A DNA stretch of 64,000 nucleotides. Origin: Acanthornis magna. Taxonomy: Eukaryota > Chordata > Aves > Passeriformes > Acanthizidae. Position numbers and translations under genes: made by a program. The DNA is taken from the NCBI GenBank assembly GCA_036785705.1, contig JAWUZG010000056.1, positions 16,350,001 to 16,414,000 on the forward strand, written 5' to 3'. This document shows positions 1 to 14,800 of this stretch, piece after piece. The first letter of the stretch is position 1; every line of letters begins with the position of its first letter. The notes beneath the pieces were generated by a model, which saw only the letters and a program-made list of their open reading frames with translations, was not told the DNA's origin and made no database searches.

Positions 1-2434
1 TGCAATACACCCAGAAATAATTATTTAAGCAAGCTCTCCTTAAGAACAGCTGCTGGGTAGCTTGTCCCAGTGCGAGCCTTAGGTGTAGCTGGAAATATGG
101 TGATGCTCTGTTTGTTGATAGTTGTTGTGCAGTTGTCTGAAACAGGGCTTTGAAGGCAGCACTGTGGTAATCCCATTGCCACATGTGCTGGAGATGGTTC
201 TCTCCGTGCTTGGCTGCCAGGGACTGCAGCAGTGACTGATGGGACTCACTACACTTGATCATTGTGTGCTCGCAGAGTATGTTTTTTTAATGAATTATCC
301 CATTCTGGTCCTTCCCCAGGGCTTTCCCAAGACTTTCCTCCTGTCCTTTGTAGGATCTCTGCAAGGACAGCAGTAGGGTTGGTGCAGCAGCCCCACTGAC
401 CCAATGTGGTTGCCTGCTGATGCTTCCTTTTGTTCTTACAGCTCTGGTGATATTTTGCTGTATTTTAATTTATCCTCTGCTAAAACCACAGTTCAGGATC
501 TCTTCTGTTGCCTGAGCATGTCATGCTTTCTTGTCCTCATTAAAAGGTATGTTTTTCTCTATGCACACACATTAATGTAGAGAAAAACCCTACAAATTAA
601 AAAAAATAATAAAATTACAGGCTTCCCCACTATTCCCTGTCATTTTGCGTATTTGCAAGAATCCAGATGCTGCTGCTATTACTAGGTAAGGAAAGCCCAG
701 AACATCTGGCTTCCTTGTGAGTAATATTGCGATTTAGTTGTCCTGAATTCAGTGTGAATAAACTCTAGTTAGTTAGTTATTCCGAAAAAAAAAACCATAA
801 CCTTGTGAGATAAGGAGTTAGAACCTCATTTCCTGCTGTCGCTGATCTGTTCCCATGTCCTAGCCTTTCTCACAACTGGATTTTCAGAAGTTGTGCCTTG
901 CAAAGCCCTTCTTGGCACAAACTTCTTGGATGCATTGATCAATCAAACAGATTGGTGGGTGGCCCACAACCTTTCCAGAATCCCAAAGGAGGTCAGTGCT
1001 CCCTCTTCCTCTGCTCCAGGGAAAGCAAAAATAATCTCCAGGGGTACATTTTGATGGCTTCAGCAAAATACTTGAAAATGGCAGAATTTTACCCAAACTG
1101 TCGTAACTTCTTGCGTCTGTTGGAGCGAAGTGGGTGGATGAGGAGAGTAAATCAGCAGAGAGCTGTGAAGGCCAGGATGATGGGCAGTGCAGTGCAGCTG
1201 ACAGATAAGGGGATGACATCATCCATTTCCTGGAAAATGAGATGCTTCTGGCCAAATTATTCCAGACCCTGAGTGCTTAAGTGAGCTGGAGAGTTTCTGG
1301 AATATTTTAAGCAGATATTTCAGTAGTCTAGGTGTAATGTGATTAAGGATGAGTAACAGCGAGATATGAGTCAAGATGAGGATTTCTGGTAACTCTTCTG
1401 TAGGCCACAGTGAGAATCACAGGCGAGGAGAGAGAGGCTGAGAGAGATGGCCAAGATGTGAGAAAAATTTAAATCATTTAACCTTAGTCACTGGAGAGTG
1501 GAGAGCTCTACATAAGATATTTTTTCCACTCTATAGGAAGACCCATGAATTGGAAGTATTGAAACACCCAAAAATGCCATGAGGGAGGTAGAGATTAGGG
1601 AACAGCAGACAGCTTCCATGGTTTGGAAGAAGACTGAATTGCTGAGATTTGGGGGAAGGTGATTTCTGCATTTTGCATAGTGGGGAAGATGATTTCTGGT
1701 TATTTATTTCAGTTCCCATTGTGGGTCTGAGGTCTATGTCCAGTTGTAACACAAGGATGGAGTCCTTAGAGACAGGCTCAGTCTCAGTGCTGGAAGGTAG
1801 AGAGAGACTCTCTGGATACTGCAGACAGCTCAAGACCAAGAGGGATTTTATTTGACAGTTGTTTGATTTCAAACTTCTAAGCAAAAACTGGACAAGGGAT
1901 TTATACGTGTATTTCCTTGGTGATCAATGTAAGGAAAATGCACCACAAGGTTTGGTACCTCAGGGTCGGAGGATGGAGGAACTGCTCCAGCACTGAGATG
2001 AGGATGCTCATGAGCAGACCCACCTGGATCGCTCTTGCTGAAGCAGGTACTCCCAGAGGGCAAGCTGGTTTGAGTTCCTCTACTACAGAAACCAAGAAAA
2101 ACTTAGAATTAATTACAGAGACAAAAAAAAAGTCAACATAAATAAACCTTTTTAACACATCCAGCAGCTTTCCATCAAAATCCTCAGAACCATCAATATA
2201 AACCAGGGCTGTACATGCCTCATCCAGCTGCTGAAATCCAGGTGCTGGTATGTTAAGATAAGACCCACCTGTCTGGGCTGCTCACAGGTCATTGTGCTTA
2301 GGAGGCTCTTTAAAAGACAAAAAATGCTCCCACCCACCCCGTGATGTGTGTCACCCTCGCAGCAGTCTGTGCTCAGCATGTCTGGCAAATGTGAGCTTGT
2401 CCTTTCTCATTCTTGTGAGATCAGTTGGTCGACA
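1..2434. other. Intergenic, nothing recognised
   Basis: Moderate-GC unique sequence. Two overlapping ORFs of 123-124 codons on opposite strands (884-1272) have no recognisable domain and are treated as chance. Short A-runs lie near 595 and 785. Confidence 0.6.
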
Positions 2435-2480
2435 GTGTCTAATTATCTTGATCTTGAGTGTCTAATTATCTTGATATTTA
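2435..2480. repeat. 23-bp tandem duplication with TAATTA sites
   Basis: GTGTCTAATTATCTTGAT is present at 2435-2452 and again at 2458-2475, a 23-base period with a 5-base diverging end. Each copy contains the palindromic homeodomain core TAATTA next to TATC (GATA on the other strand). Confidence 0.85.
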
Positions 2481-4257
2481 TTGGCTGTTTTGACTCGGTG
2501 TTTACAGGCTGTCTCCTAGGAGGAGACACGGAGTGTGGGTGGGTGGGGGTCAGAGCGGGCAGAGGGATGGCTGGGGCTGAGTACAAGCTATATTCTGGTT
2601 TTTGGGAAATTAATATCTCTGTGGAAGTGAAGCTCTGTGATCTGTATTGATTGCCCTCTAAATGTCAAAGGAAATGAGTCCCAAATGATGAGGAACTGCC
2701 CACAGGAGAATCACAAGGGGTGGTTGGTTATGAGATCCTAGCTTGGCTGGGGACGGCAGGTACGTGCAACACGCTCTGCTTCTGGTTTTTATGGAATTAT
2801 CTGGGTGCTGCAGGTGAGAGGAAAGTGGATCCTTCTAAAGTGTTCAAAGCTTCATTTTGAACCAGCAGCTCTTTGTCAGTCTGAGCAGTTGCCTGGCAGA
2901 TGGAACCTCCTGGCCCCCTCCAACCTCCTGTGCGTCATCTTCATTATCACTAAATTAGCTGTGTTGTCATGTGGGATCTTAGGAAATGTGGTTTTCCTTT
3001 ACTTGAATCCAGAAATATTAAATGACATGATGTTCTTGTTACACAAGGTGGAGGCAGGAATGGAGGTGGAGCAGAGGAACACTCTGAGAAGGAGTAGAGA
3101 GCTGTGGCCAAAGCCTCGAAGGAAGCCAAGACAAATAATACTTCTATTTTCCTAGAAAAAGTAGCAGGTAGGAAACAAGACCTGGAATCATACAGTGAAT
3201 ATAAATATGTGGAGTTCTGTTCATGGCACTTCGGTTCCAGGAGAACACCTTTGGAACAGTCTGTGTTGCTCTGAAATACTGTCAAGTAGATAACCAAGAA
3301 CCAGCCCACCTGATTATGGGGCTAAGAATTTTTAAAGTGCAGTTGTTTTGAATTCTTACACGTTATTGGAAAAAAATGAAAGAAAATGTGTTAAGTGGGT
3401 TAGTCTGTGCAGATTTCAGGCCGTGCAAGTACACGTAATAACAAAATACTGTCTGAAAATCTGTCTTGTGCAGGTGCTCCTTGATCTTTAAGTTGGTTAA
3501 TAAACTAAAGCAGGTCTAAGGGAGGCAGCAAACCCTTTTGTGCTGAGCAGGGCAACACAGAGACTGAATCTCCCAAGAACTTGGAAAAATGGACAGCAGT
3601 TTGTGTGTTTTCCTGTTGGAAGGGAAGTGGGGGTGGTTGTGGGAGTGCCAAGCACAGGGGACATGGGCATCCTGTTCTCTTCCTTATCTTTTTCACTCTT
3701 CAAGGACCCATCTCACTTTGACAGTAGTGCTTAGAGGAATTTAAGATGAGGCCATGCATCAGCACATCTGAACCCTTCTGGTGGCACCTTGTGACATCTC
3801 CATCCCAACGCTGAGAGCCCTCACTGCAGCATCTGCCATTGCTTCCTCTGCTCTTTGCAAATCCCTCATAATCTGGGATCTGAAACATCCCAGACAATGA
3901 GTTTCACAATGAAATTACTGTTGTGCAGGAAACACACTTTCATTTTCTGACTGGTTATTTCATTAGTTTTCCCCTAATTTGTTGATGTAATGAGAAAAGT
4001 GAATTGTTTCGTCAGCTTTTCCTTTCAATTCATCTTCATGCTTCACCTCCAGCTGTCATTCATATACACTTTTCTTTGTATACAGCCTGTTTTTATCACT
4101 TTTCTGGTTTTATTACAAACTCCTGAGATGTAGGGAAGGGCAATTCCAGAGCTGGATGCCACAGTCAGAGCATGGGTGAGCTGTGGATTTAATGTGCGTT
4201 ACTTCATGTTACCATCATGGTTCAAACTCAGATGAAATTCACGGTGTCATTTTTGTA
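2481..4257. other. Intergenic, nothing recognised
   Basis: Unique sequence with a short GTGGGTGGGTGGGGG run near 2536-2550. ORFs of up to 119 codons show no family features. Confidence 0.6.
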
Positions 4258-4445
4258 GAGTTACACAATCATTTAAGGTTGGAAAAGGCCTTTGAGGTCA
4301 TCAAGTTCACCCACGGACCCAGCACTGCCAAGGCCACCACTAACCCATGTCCCCAAGTGCCACATCTACACATCTTTTAAAGCCCTCCAGGGATGGGGAC
4401 TCCACCACTGCCCTGGCAGCCTGTTCTTGCAACACTCCACAGTTC
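4258..4445 (-). mobile_element. CR1 retrotransposon 3' end, 5'-truncated
   Basis: On the + strand it reads ATCATTTAAGGTTGGAAAAG, then TTTGAGGTCATCAAGTTCACC, then CACTGCCAAGGCCACCACTA and GATGGGGACTCCACCACTGCC. This is the reverse complement of the avian CR1 3' untranslated region. The element therefore lies on the minus strand, with its 3' end near 4258. No reverse-transcriptase sequence is retained. Confidence 0.93.
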
Positions 4446-5689
4446 CAGTTTTGAATACCCTGAAGGATTTTGCAGTGTTGGTAAAATAATTGCTTTTGTG
4501 TTCACTTTTATGAGCCAGTTATGAATGTGGACCATCCACAGTGTGTCATCCTCACTGACTGAGGATAGGAAAGGCCAAGACTTGAGCTTTTCTCACAATT
4601 TATTATGGGCACATCAATACTAAAGGGATGGGCTGCCAAATTAAGAGCAGAGTAGAGCAGAGACTTCAGCCTCTGAACAAGCAGATGAAGGAGGGAATCA
4701 GGGGTAATGGAGGTGTTTTCAGCCAGAAATGAGTGGCTCAGTTCTTGGGGTAAGGTCAGAAACAGGACTATATGGTGACAAATATACCTGACTCTGTGTT
4801 TGGTTTTTTCCCATCAGATATAGTCAGCCACTAATGTTGCAAGGTTAAGATATTTTCTGTACTCCAGGGGCTCCATCTGCTCCTTCAAGCACTATTGCTG
4901 CTGTTCCTGTGGGGTGTTTTGGTTTGACTCAGTTCAAGTTTAATGGGTTTGGGTCATTTCATCTCAAACCCCTCGCAGTTCAGAGCTACAGCAGGGCAGG
5001 ACCTCTTCTAAACTTCTACGAGGAAATCCATGCAGACAGAGGCAGCTTCCCATAAACAAACTAAATGCATGTTGGGGCAGAAATTCATCTTCTGAGATAT
5101 AAACAAGAAAAGGACGTGTACATGTAACAAGGAGTGAAGTTTGGAATGTAAGTGCCTGGATGTCCAGTCCCCTCTGGATGACCACTTGAGCTGATAGAGC
5201 AGTGGTAGACAAGAGTCTCTGTAAGAGGAGCCCTAAAAACAAAGTGAAGAAACAACTGATTAATCTTTGTCTTTCAAAAACATCTTAATGGGAATAGTTG
5301 TGGGATCTAAGTTCAAAAGTCACAATTTGAGGGATGAAGAAGTCTCCAAGAAAAAAGTAATCATCATACCCCTATTCCAACTCCCCTAGTAAGAATAAGA
5401 CCAGTAGCTGGAAGCTCTATTTATTTTAAACTTTATGTTGGAAAGGAAACAGACTGGGTATTGCACATCTTGAATTTCCCAGTAGCTGGAAAATAAAGGA
5501 GGATGCTCCCTCTGCACGTGAGTTTGTGGGGCCCTGCCAGTGCCTGCAGGATGGATGCTCTGAGCCAGGCAGAGCTGAATCAGATGTTCAGACTTGGACT
5601 TGGTTACCCTTGCTGCTAAACGTTAGTCTTGTGACCTGAGACATTCTGGTTTTTGGTTAACTAAAAGATCCATTTATTTTCCTTAATTT
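4446..5689. other. Intergenic, nothing recognised
   Basis: Unique sequence between two CR1 fragments. No repeat, exon or RNA gene is seen. Confidence 0.6.
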
Positions 5690-5855
5690 TAGGTTGCCCA
5701 GAGAAGCTGTGGCTGCCTCATCCCTGGAAATTTTCCAGGTTGGGCAGGGCTTGGAGCAACCTAGTCTATTGGAAGGTGTCCTGCCCAAGGCAGGCAGTGG
5801 AATGTGATGATCTTTAAGGTCTCTTCCAACCCAAACCATTCTGTGATTGTGATTT
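5690..5855 (+). mobile_element. CR1 3' end, 5'-truncated
   Basis: GTTGCCCAGAGAAGCTGTGG, a CTTGGAGCAACCTAGTCTA block and GATGATCTTTAAGGTCTCTT, ending CCAACCCAAACCATTCTGTGATT, follow the CR1 3' end in order. This copy is in sense orientation, about 165 bases long. Confidence 0.93.
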
Positions 5856-8800
5856 CTTGTTTGTATCAGTTGGGAATGCCACTATTGCTACTGTGTTGCA
5901 AAGGAAATTAAGCACTTCCAAAACCATCAGCCTCTTTAAATGTTTGGTTTGAAAATACAACACAGGATGCAATTTTTACCCAGGGCAGCTGTGTTTGGCT
6001 TCGTCTTCAAGTGCGTGCAGCTCCCCAGGCAGCTGCTGCATCGCTGCCATAGCCCTTCACAGGAGCAATGAGTCTGATGTTCGTATTCCCTTTACTGTCA
6101 GAGGCATTCTTTTCACATTTTACAAGTCATGATCTATGCCTTGTTAAGAGATTTAAAAAGCATTATTCCAGGAAGTTAAATTTCCAAATTTCTTCATTTC
6201 CCACCCCCTCCCTTTCTGCAGAGGACGTTCTGCTCCGCTCCCATTACGAGCTCTACCTCTTCACATGGTGTTTGTAAACACTGCAGATTCCCTGCTTCCC
6301 TTGGCCAGCTCTTTCCTCCCCAAAATGGACTGTCTGAAATCAGCCCTTGCAGTGAGCTCTGGGTTTCTTTTCTCTTTCCTTAGGATGGGTCTTTGTGCCA
6401 TTTGAAGCTTCATTCTGCTGTTTTATTTCTCCATCTAAAAGCGCTGCCAGATTTCCTTGCTTGCCTGAAGTTCCTCAGTTTTCTCTTGTGGGATTGCTGT
6501 CACCTTTGCGCAACTTCTCTTTATTTTCTGTGAAGTGATTTGTCCCTGTATTGATCACCACCCCTACCCTTACCTTTCTCATTTATTTAATTTAGTAATA
6601 TTAACGAGCTCTGTCTTGGGGTTCGGATTTTTTTGTTATTGCTAATGCACTTATAAAGTTAGTTGGAGACTTTCTGCACAGCAAGGTGTTCTGGCACATT
6701 TGTATTAGCTTTTTTTCTGCCTTTTCCAGCCCTGGAGCTCTCCTGGAAGCAGAGTTACATCATCCAGCAGGTTCCTTACACAATGTGTATTATGTACTCC
6801 ACTGTGTAACGGAGGGAAAATCATGTCATTATCCCCTCCAGATATTAAACCCCAGCTCAGCTCAAAGGGGAACTATTTGGAAAGCAAACAGTTCCCTTTC
6901 TAGTATCATCAGTGGGTGCTTTTTCAATATCCTGTATAATTTAGGGCTGAAAGCACCTGTCTTCTCAGCCAGATACACGAGGCACTGAGGCGTGACTGGC
7001 TGGAGCCCGGGCACTGGAATGCCCTCCTGCTGAGTTATTTCTTTAGCCATAATCAACAGTCACTGTTTATCTGCAATCTGACTTCACACTGCATTTTCTG
7101 GGAGTCTGGTGAGACTGAAAACCTGCTTTTGAACCAGTGGCAGCAGCGATGGCTGTGCATGCAAACTGGCAAAGGGTCACATCTCTGCTCCCAAACTTCT
7201 AACACCTACAAGAGGAGTAAAAGGGCTTGATACAAACCAGTAAGGGCTCTATTTCAGTGTAAAAGTTGGTAAAAGAATATGAAACGTGAGCTGATTAGCT
7301 GGGTCTCAAATACTTGAAGTATCTAGTGATTCTCTGCACAATAGTTCCTCATGATTTTACCCTGAAAGGCCAACCTTGGTGACAGCCAAGGGGCCATACA
7401 TTGCTTGAAATAATTAAGCAAAAATATCTCACACATGGCTTCTCCCTGAGAATGTGGCCTTATCAGGTTTCAATTTTATTTTGTTTTTGTTCTGCATTAT
7501 GGCTTGTTCTGCTTGAGGTTGGTTGTGGGGATTGTGGCGGGGGGGGCTGCAAGGGAGAGAGAGCAGAGTATGCTTCATTTGTTGTGGAAAAATATGTATG
7601 ATTTGCAGATGAACAACTACTGTGATACATTTTTGTTACCATTTCTGATTGTAACTCTAAATGATGGTTATATTAATAATAGATGTGATGTTGTGGGCTC
7701 AAGTGTTGAGATATTTCAATGATTGGTATTCTAGAAAGTCTTTCGGTTTTAAGAGCAAACTTATGTTGGAGCAGAAATTGAAGATATTTTTATCCACTGA
7801 AATTTTCAGAATTGGTTTAGCTAAACAGGTAACTTTTGGGCAGTGTTCAGCAGAGAAGGGGAATAGCTTTGTGTGTTTTTTCTGGTGTAAAGCCACTGGG
7901 AATATTGATGGAAGCCATGCAACCGTGAGCCAGGGCAGCAAAGCTGCTCAGGTCACCATAGAAATGCTCAGGAATCTCTGATTTAGTTTAAAAGTAACTT
8001 TTAAAAAGCTCAATATTCTTAAAAAGCTGTGTGTGCTGGCTGAGGGCAGCCTTTCCCATAGGACATATCTGCTCATATTAGCAGCAAGGATGGATTAACT
8101 GGATGACGGATGAAAGAGGATCTCTTTGAATCTTGGTTTGGAACACGAAGAAAAAGAAACAAATTTTTGTTTATTTTGAGGCTTGGAAAAATGAATTTGT
8201 TTGTCACATGCCCATTCGAAGTCTTTTGTTGTTTGCATAACTTTGCAGAACGTTGAGTTTGCAAAAAACAGATGCTGACTTCAGTCCCTCAGGTGGTGTT
8301 TTGTGAGCAGTCCAAGCTGACGAAATGGAGATGCTGCCAAAAGGAAGGTTTCACATCCTCTCTTCATCCCACACCTGGATTGCCACCCCTGCTCTCGTGC
8401 CAGCACTGAATCTCACGTGGCCGTGGGAAGGTTGGTAGGCACCAGACTTGGCTTTCTGGGACTGCCTGTGCAGGGCTGTGCTGGCTGGAGGGAGAGAGGG
8501 AGGGATGGTGTGAGGCCAGGAGGTGACAGATCAGCCTGAGGGGTCAACACTCGGACAAGCTTAAAATGAGCATGGGGCTCCAGCTGTGGTGCTGATGGAA
8601 GTGACCTCCAGCACCAGTCAGCCTCTGGGCTGTGTGGCAGGAGAACAGTGTCACTCTTTTCTGGCTGTTCAGATGTGTTTGAGGGGTTGCTCAGCAGCAG
8701 AACCAGCAGTGCTGGGGTCTGGTGGTGTCACATTTTGAAAGCAAGCTCAGAGGTGCAGCTCCTTGTCTTTTTGGGCAGCTCCTGGTGGATAACCCTGGCC

Positions 8801-11800
8801 ACACTTTAATCAAATCCTCACTGTGGTGTGAGGCTATATTCAAAGGCACAGAAGAAGCAATACACACCTCATCTTGCTATTCCAGCATCAGGAAAGAACT
8901 AATGATGATTTAAAATTAATAATTTTTTACTCTCCTGGTGTTACTTGAAAGATGGTTCTCCTTCTGATACCTTGAAAGCCAGCACATGGAATTAATTGGT
9001 TGCATCATTTAGAGGAGCTGTCGAAACCTCTCAGTAGCTTCAAACTCAGTAGCTGGAGCAGGTTGTGGGACACTCGCCACTTGGCCTGCAGCTCATGGGT
9101 TTTATTGTTCCTGGGAAAGAAGAGGAACACTTGCAGGGAAGTCTGGTGGAACAGATGTGATAATGGATCCAGGAGCACTCACTGCATACAAGTGCTCTGC
9201 TTTCTGCTCCAAAGCAAAGCAAACACGAGCATCCCTTCATTTTCTCTCATGCAACTAATGTTTTTTGGTTTTCTAGTTGAATTCTAAATTATTCTGTCTA
9301 GAGATGTGGAATGATTGCCTTGGAGATTTTGAGTGGAGGAGTTCAAGTGATCCCAGATTGGACCTTCGCATGCCCATCAGCTTGGGAATGCTGGGGATGG
9401 TTCAGACACAGCCCTCAGGAGTCTGCAGTGACCCAGGCATGAAGTCTGAGAACTCTGGGGCAGCAGGAGCAGGAATATGAAGTGTAAGGAGTGAAAATGG
9501 GGGACACAGGACACAAACCTGCAGTCAATCAGTTTCCACCATTCCTGCAGAACAAGGAACTTGGATTCTTAGGCGCTGCTTAGGGTGAAATTGGTCCAAC
9601 CTAGAGCTGTATAAAACGGCTGAGTATTCCACTTAGTTTCCTCCTCTTTTTCGGTTTGGCTTTTGGGGGTTTTTTGGGGTTTTTTCGTGTGTGGGTTTGG
9701 TTGGTTTTTTTTGAGGAATGGGGTGTGGGATTAGGTTCAAGTGCTGTTAAAAGCTCAAGTACTGAGGGACCCTGCAGAAAATGAAGTGCTCAAGAGGTTG
9801 GCCATTTTCAGTAAGTGGACCTAATCAAGCATAGATAATGGGGAGTTAGACCATCTTTGAAAATCATGATGTGTGTCACATAAAAGGGTTGGAGACTTAC
9901 TGTTATAAGTTTATTTAAGTGAAGAGAGATTTGGCTTCTTATGGATTTGAGTCCTTCTAGGGACTATTGGCATGGAAAATTAAGAGGGATTTTACTGGGG
10001 ATGTGCCTGGAGGCACTGCCTCTGTCCTGGTCATATTTATGCACACAAAAAGAACCCGAAACAGGATTGTTAACCTCTCAAACTTCTCCAAGACATTGAA
10101 TAGAGGCTTGTGTTTCACTGAGAGAAAGCAGGATGTCATCAGCTAGAAAAGCAATTTCATATTCTTTATCATGAGCTGTGATGCCCTGAATCTCATTTAA
10201 GGCTTTGAAGTATTCTGAACCCACTTGCATTATCACCAAATCCCCTCCAGTGAACGTGCTCAGGGTAAGGCACATATCTTAAAGGAAATAGCCATGCAAG
10301 GAGCCTTCCCTGTGATAGCTGAGACGTTCGTGCAGACATTGCAGAGCGTAATCTAAAACTTCCTTGGCTGCAATTAAGTAAATCCTGTGTCCTACAGCAC
10401 TGAGATAATATCTCCACAGAAATGCTTTTTAAAAGTTTCCTGTTTCCATTGTGTTCTCAATCCCCATGGGATAATATTCTCATTCACTAAGTCCTGGGCC
10501 CTCAAAAAAAATAATAATTAATACAGCTGTGAGTCAATGGGATTCCCCAAGTTTCTTTATTGGTTTTTGCTTAAGGAGCGTTGCAACACACAGGGTTTAT
10601 TTGAGCAGTCTGGAAGGATTCTGGGGTTCTCATACAGTTGGCTGAGCCCAGGGACATGAGAGGGAGGCAAGGGAAAATGTGAATTCTCAGGATGTACATC
10701 AGACCTTTTTATCCCACACTCGGTCTGCATTGGCAAAGCTTTTCCCTTGCTCTGTCCCATCACTCTGTGTTTTGGGGAAGTGCTGTCTTGTGATGAGCAC
10801 ACTGTAGCTTGTACATGTGGGTTCAGTCCCAGCTCTGCTCTGATTCAGTGAATGACTTCACCTGCCTGTTTCTCCAGCTGTAGCAAATGATGACCGACAC
10901 AAGAACATAAAAATAATGCCAGTTTCCAAATCTTCTTAACCCGCTTTCATGTGTACCCTGACCTCTCTACCCAGCTCAGGACCCTGCAGCTTGTCCTTCA
11001 GGAGGATTTTGAGCTTCTCCAGTGAAAGCTGTGGGCAGTGCAGCCTTTGTGCAGCTGCCTGGGGCAGATGGTGTCTGCTTCTCCAGAGGAACCCAACCCA
11101 CGACTGAGTGGTTTGACTCTGACTCCCTGATCTGCTGGAGACACTGCTCTGAAGTGAGTCTCAGGAGGAGACCGCTGTGTTTCCCAGGGCATTTTGGATC
11201 TGCTGCTCCATCCCAGGGAACAGGAGAAGGAGGAGAAAATGGTCCATAAAATTTCCATTACTCTGAAAAGCAGAAACATCTGTTGGAGCCTGCGAGTGAG
11301 GTTGGAAGTGGTATTTACCAGCAAGAAGCTGGCATCTCGTCTGTTCAGACCCTCTGCAAAATAACTCCTGCTTCCTCCCATGGAAAATAACGTGGAGGAA
11401 TCTCTGAGTCAGGATCTGCCCCAGGCACTGAAAGGCAGCAAACTCCTCACTCTTAGCCAGGCTGTGTGGATGGACCTACGTTCGTGGTGCGTCTGCCCGG
11501 GCTCCGAACGAGGTGCACCTCATGAAATCCCAGCTCAGCAATGGCTGTTTCTAATAACAAGTCTTACATAAAGTCAGCTGTTCTGCATCACGCACTCCGG
11601 GTTTAGGAGCTCAGCTCTTTAAAGCAGAGTTTCAGAAAACAAGCTGGACTTTTTAATTTTTTTTTTTTTAAAGGAGGGAATTGAAGGAAGTGGCCAAGTT
11701 CCCAAGTTATCCAGAGACCTGTGGTTCCTCCATTCCCAGGAAAAACGTGTGTCAGGGAAAGGGGAATGGCCTGCTTTTTAAGACAGAGTCTTGGGTCTAC

Positions 11801-14800
11801 ATGATGCTTGGTTGTTTCACATAGAGCCCATGACTGTCTCTTCCATGGTCATTTTGGTGCTGGAGTGGCAAACATCTTCTCTGTGATTGCAGACCTGCCC
11901 CAGCAGAAGCTGCTAGAAGAGTTAGAGATCTTCAGGGCAGCAAGTTCCCTTCTCCTCCTGTTATTCCAGAGGATGGAAGTGTCCCTCTATCCTGGCTGTG
12001 TGAGCTTCCCAGAGTTATTCTGTATCCTGATAAATCAGACCTTAAATATGAAGAAATGACCTGCACCTGGGTAAGTCAAATATCCACCTACGTTTTAAAA
12101 GAATGAGAGGTATGTGTAGGTCTGGGGTAGGTTTGCTTTCTCCTGTTCTGTTGCTCCTCTGCTTGGTCCTTCCCCAGACTCCAGGTAAGACCAGGTGTGC
12201 TCTGGGTGCCCACTAGAGCAGGCTTTTCTGGGAAAAGGCATGAAATCCAGAGGCTGGAAGCTACTTTGAACAACCTTCTCTGGATAGTGTCCTCTCAAGC
12301 CAGGTGGGAGTCTGATGGCAAATTTATCATATGAATTCTGGCAGGAAGGCAATGAACATCCTTGGCTTTCATCGCAAGATGATTCACCAGCTGCTTCCTC
12401 CAGTCTGTTTTGTTGTGAAGCATCTCATTAAAAAGCAAAAGGGGTTTAAATGGTGGTTTGAAAACCAAGAGGTGAGAAAGGCTGTCCTGTGTCACTGGTG
12501 TGGTGTTTCACAGGCACAAGTCACTTCATTTGTTCCCATCCCTGCCTTGCTCCGTGAGCTCAGACGAGAACATGAGTCAGTGTGTGCTGAGCAGAGGCTG
12601 CTCCTGCACTGAGAGATTGGCTGATTTTGGAATTAAATGAGTTGTGAGCTCTGTACTTACACTGAGCTGGCCACCTGTGACAGGGGTTGATTTAACAGGT
12701 TATTTCCTTGGCTTTGTGCAAATCATTTTGAGACCTGACTCTGTGGGTGCTGCTGCTGCTTCCTGCCATGCAGTGCTGTTGGAAGAGGTGTCTGGATTTA
12801 CCCACCCTGGTACAGAGGGCACAGGATGCCAAAGGTGCCAGGGAAGGAGGCCATGTCTGTGACAAGATCCTGATCCCCCTGTCTGGGGCTGTACAATACT
12901 TTAAATCTGTTTTTTCTCCCTTCCACCTGTGCTGCACAGCTGGAGAGTGGTTGGACGGTGCCATTGTTTAAGGGGTTGTGTGCTTCCCTCTGGAGCATCC
13001 AGGCCGAGCACTGTCAGATACAACATCCCAGGCTAAGCCATTAGAGTGACTATAAATGGCATTTCTCTCTGTCCTTTTGCCAGGTTTTCTTCTGAGGATA
13101 ATATATATGCATTGCAATGTTGGCTAACAATGCCAAGGACTGTTGGAGGAACTCTTGCAAATGACCCTTTTTTTTGTGAGATAATCTGTGGGTTATTAAA
13201 AAGACATATATTTAAAAATCCTAAAGTCAACAGATTTGCATGAAAAATTGTCTGCCTTGCCTGGCTTACTTGACACTTTGGCTGTCTCAGAACAGATGGG
13301 ACAGCATCCAGCTGTGGGAAAGGAAATACATTTAATGTTCATATTGTGGTCATTGAAATGTGAGGGGCACCAACAGGCTCATAAGGAACCATTGAGAAAA
13401 TCCCCAAAGCCTATCAAAGCCTAGGTTGCATAATTTTGCCATAACAGCACTGCTTGGAGTAGCTGTGCTAAATCTAATGGATGTCCAGGCTGCTCTGCCC
13501 TGTCATGGGAGATTAGGTTTGATTAAGACCAGTGTGTTTCAAGAAATCATTTGTCCCTGCAGATCCACGCAGGATGTTCTTGTGGGCTTAAAGAAGAGCC
13601 TCTGAGGAGGCAGAAAGCTGGCTCTTTCCAGAGGGAAAAAGCATGAGAGACAGACTGCATTGAAAAGAGGAAAATTACCTTCAACTGTCCCTAATTTTTG
13701 TTAATATTGCTGGTAGAAAAAAGTTTCTCCTCTGGTAGGATCAATCTCTTACTGCCCTGGTGGGTAGGAGCTGCTTTGAGTAGCTTTGGCTATGTGGTGC
13801 TTTCTTGAAAGTATAGAAGTGATGCTAAAATAATTCATTCCATGTAAGAAAACACGAAGGTGAATTAAAAACTGGCTTCATCTGTACCATCCCTCTTCTC
13901 TGCCTTCTCCAGGGAGTTTTGGCAATGAGGGCAACATCCAGGCCCATGAGAACCCCATGCCAAGGGCTGAGATGGCCCTGCAGCACAGAGGGACCTTCCC
14001 TCCCCACAGCTCCCTACCAGCCAGGTAGGGTCAATACCCTGCAGTATTTCACAGCTCCCCTCCTCCTACCATTTCTTTCTCCTTCTTTTCTCTTAGAGAT
14101 GAGCCTGGATTTAGCCCTTCCTGACTCTTGATAAAGTTGATCAATGGACCATCTCAGCCATGTGTAGTGGGCAGAGCAAAAGCTCCTGAGCGTTCAGATC
14201 CACCTCCAAACTGCACAGCTTGAGCCCATCTCCACATTTAATTACACCAGACCATTCCCATGTGTCTCTGGGAAAGATGCGTCCTCTCATCTCTGTATCT
14301 GCTTAAAAATTCTATCAATTGCCATTTTTCTAAATCCTTCTATCAAAGAAATCCTCTCCCCTCCCTCCTAAATCTCTTGCACTTGGAACTTTGGGGAACA
14401 GAGCAGATGCAGCTTGATGCCCTCATCCAAACTAATGATTTGTTTCTGGCCGAGAACACGTTACCATCAAGGGGTTTTAATATTCTGCAGAATTTAGTGG
14501 AGGCCAATAGAGTAGGAGGGGGGTTAGATGCTCTGCCTTTGCCAAGATGTTTATGCAGCAGGAATGTTATTTATGTAAATCTGGAAGCACTCTTGAAGCG
14601 ATAGCCTCACTCTTGCATCTCAGACTTTTTTCATTAAGTCGTTGATCTTCCTTCAAAAAAAAAATTATTTATTTTTTTTAAATAAAAAAATCCCTCTGAA
14701 AACCTAAAACTTGAGCATGAAAAGTGCTTGGGGAAAAATATTTACTGCATAACTGCTCCAAACTACCCACATTATACAGACCACGGCAATTCCTAAAGAA

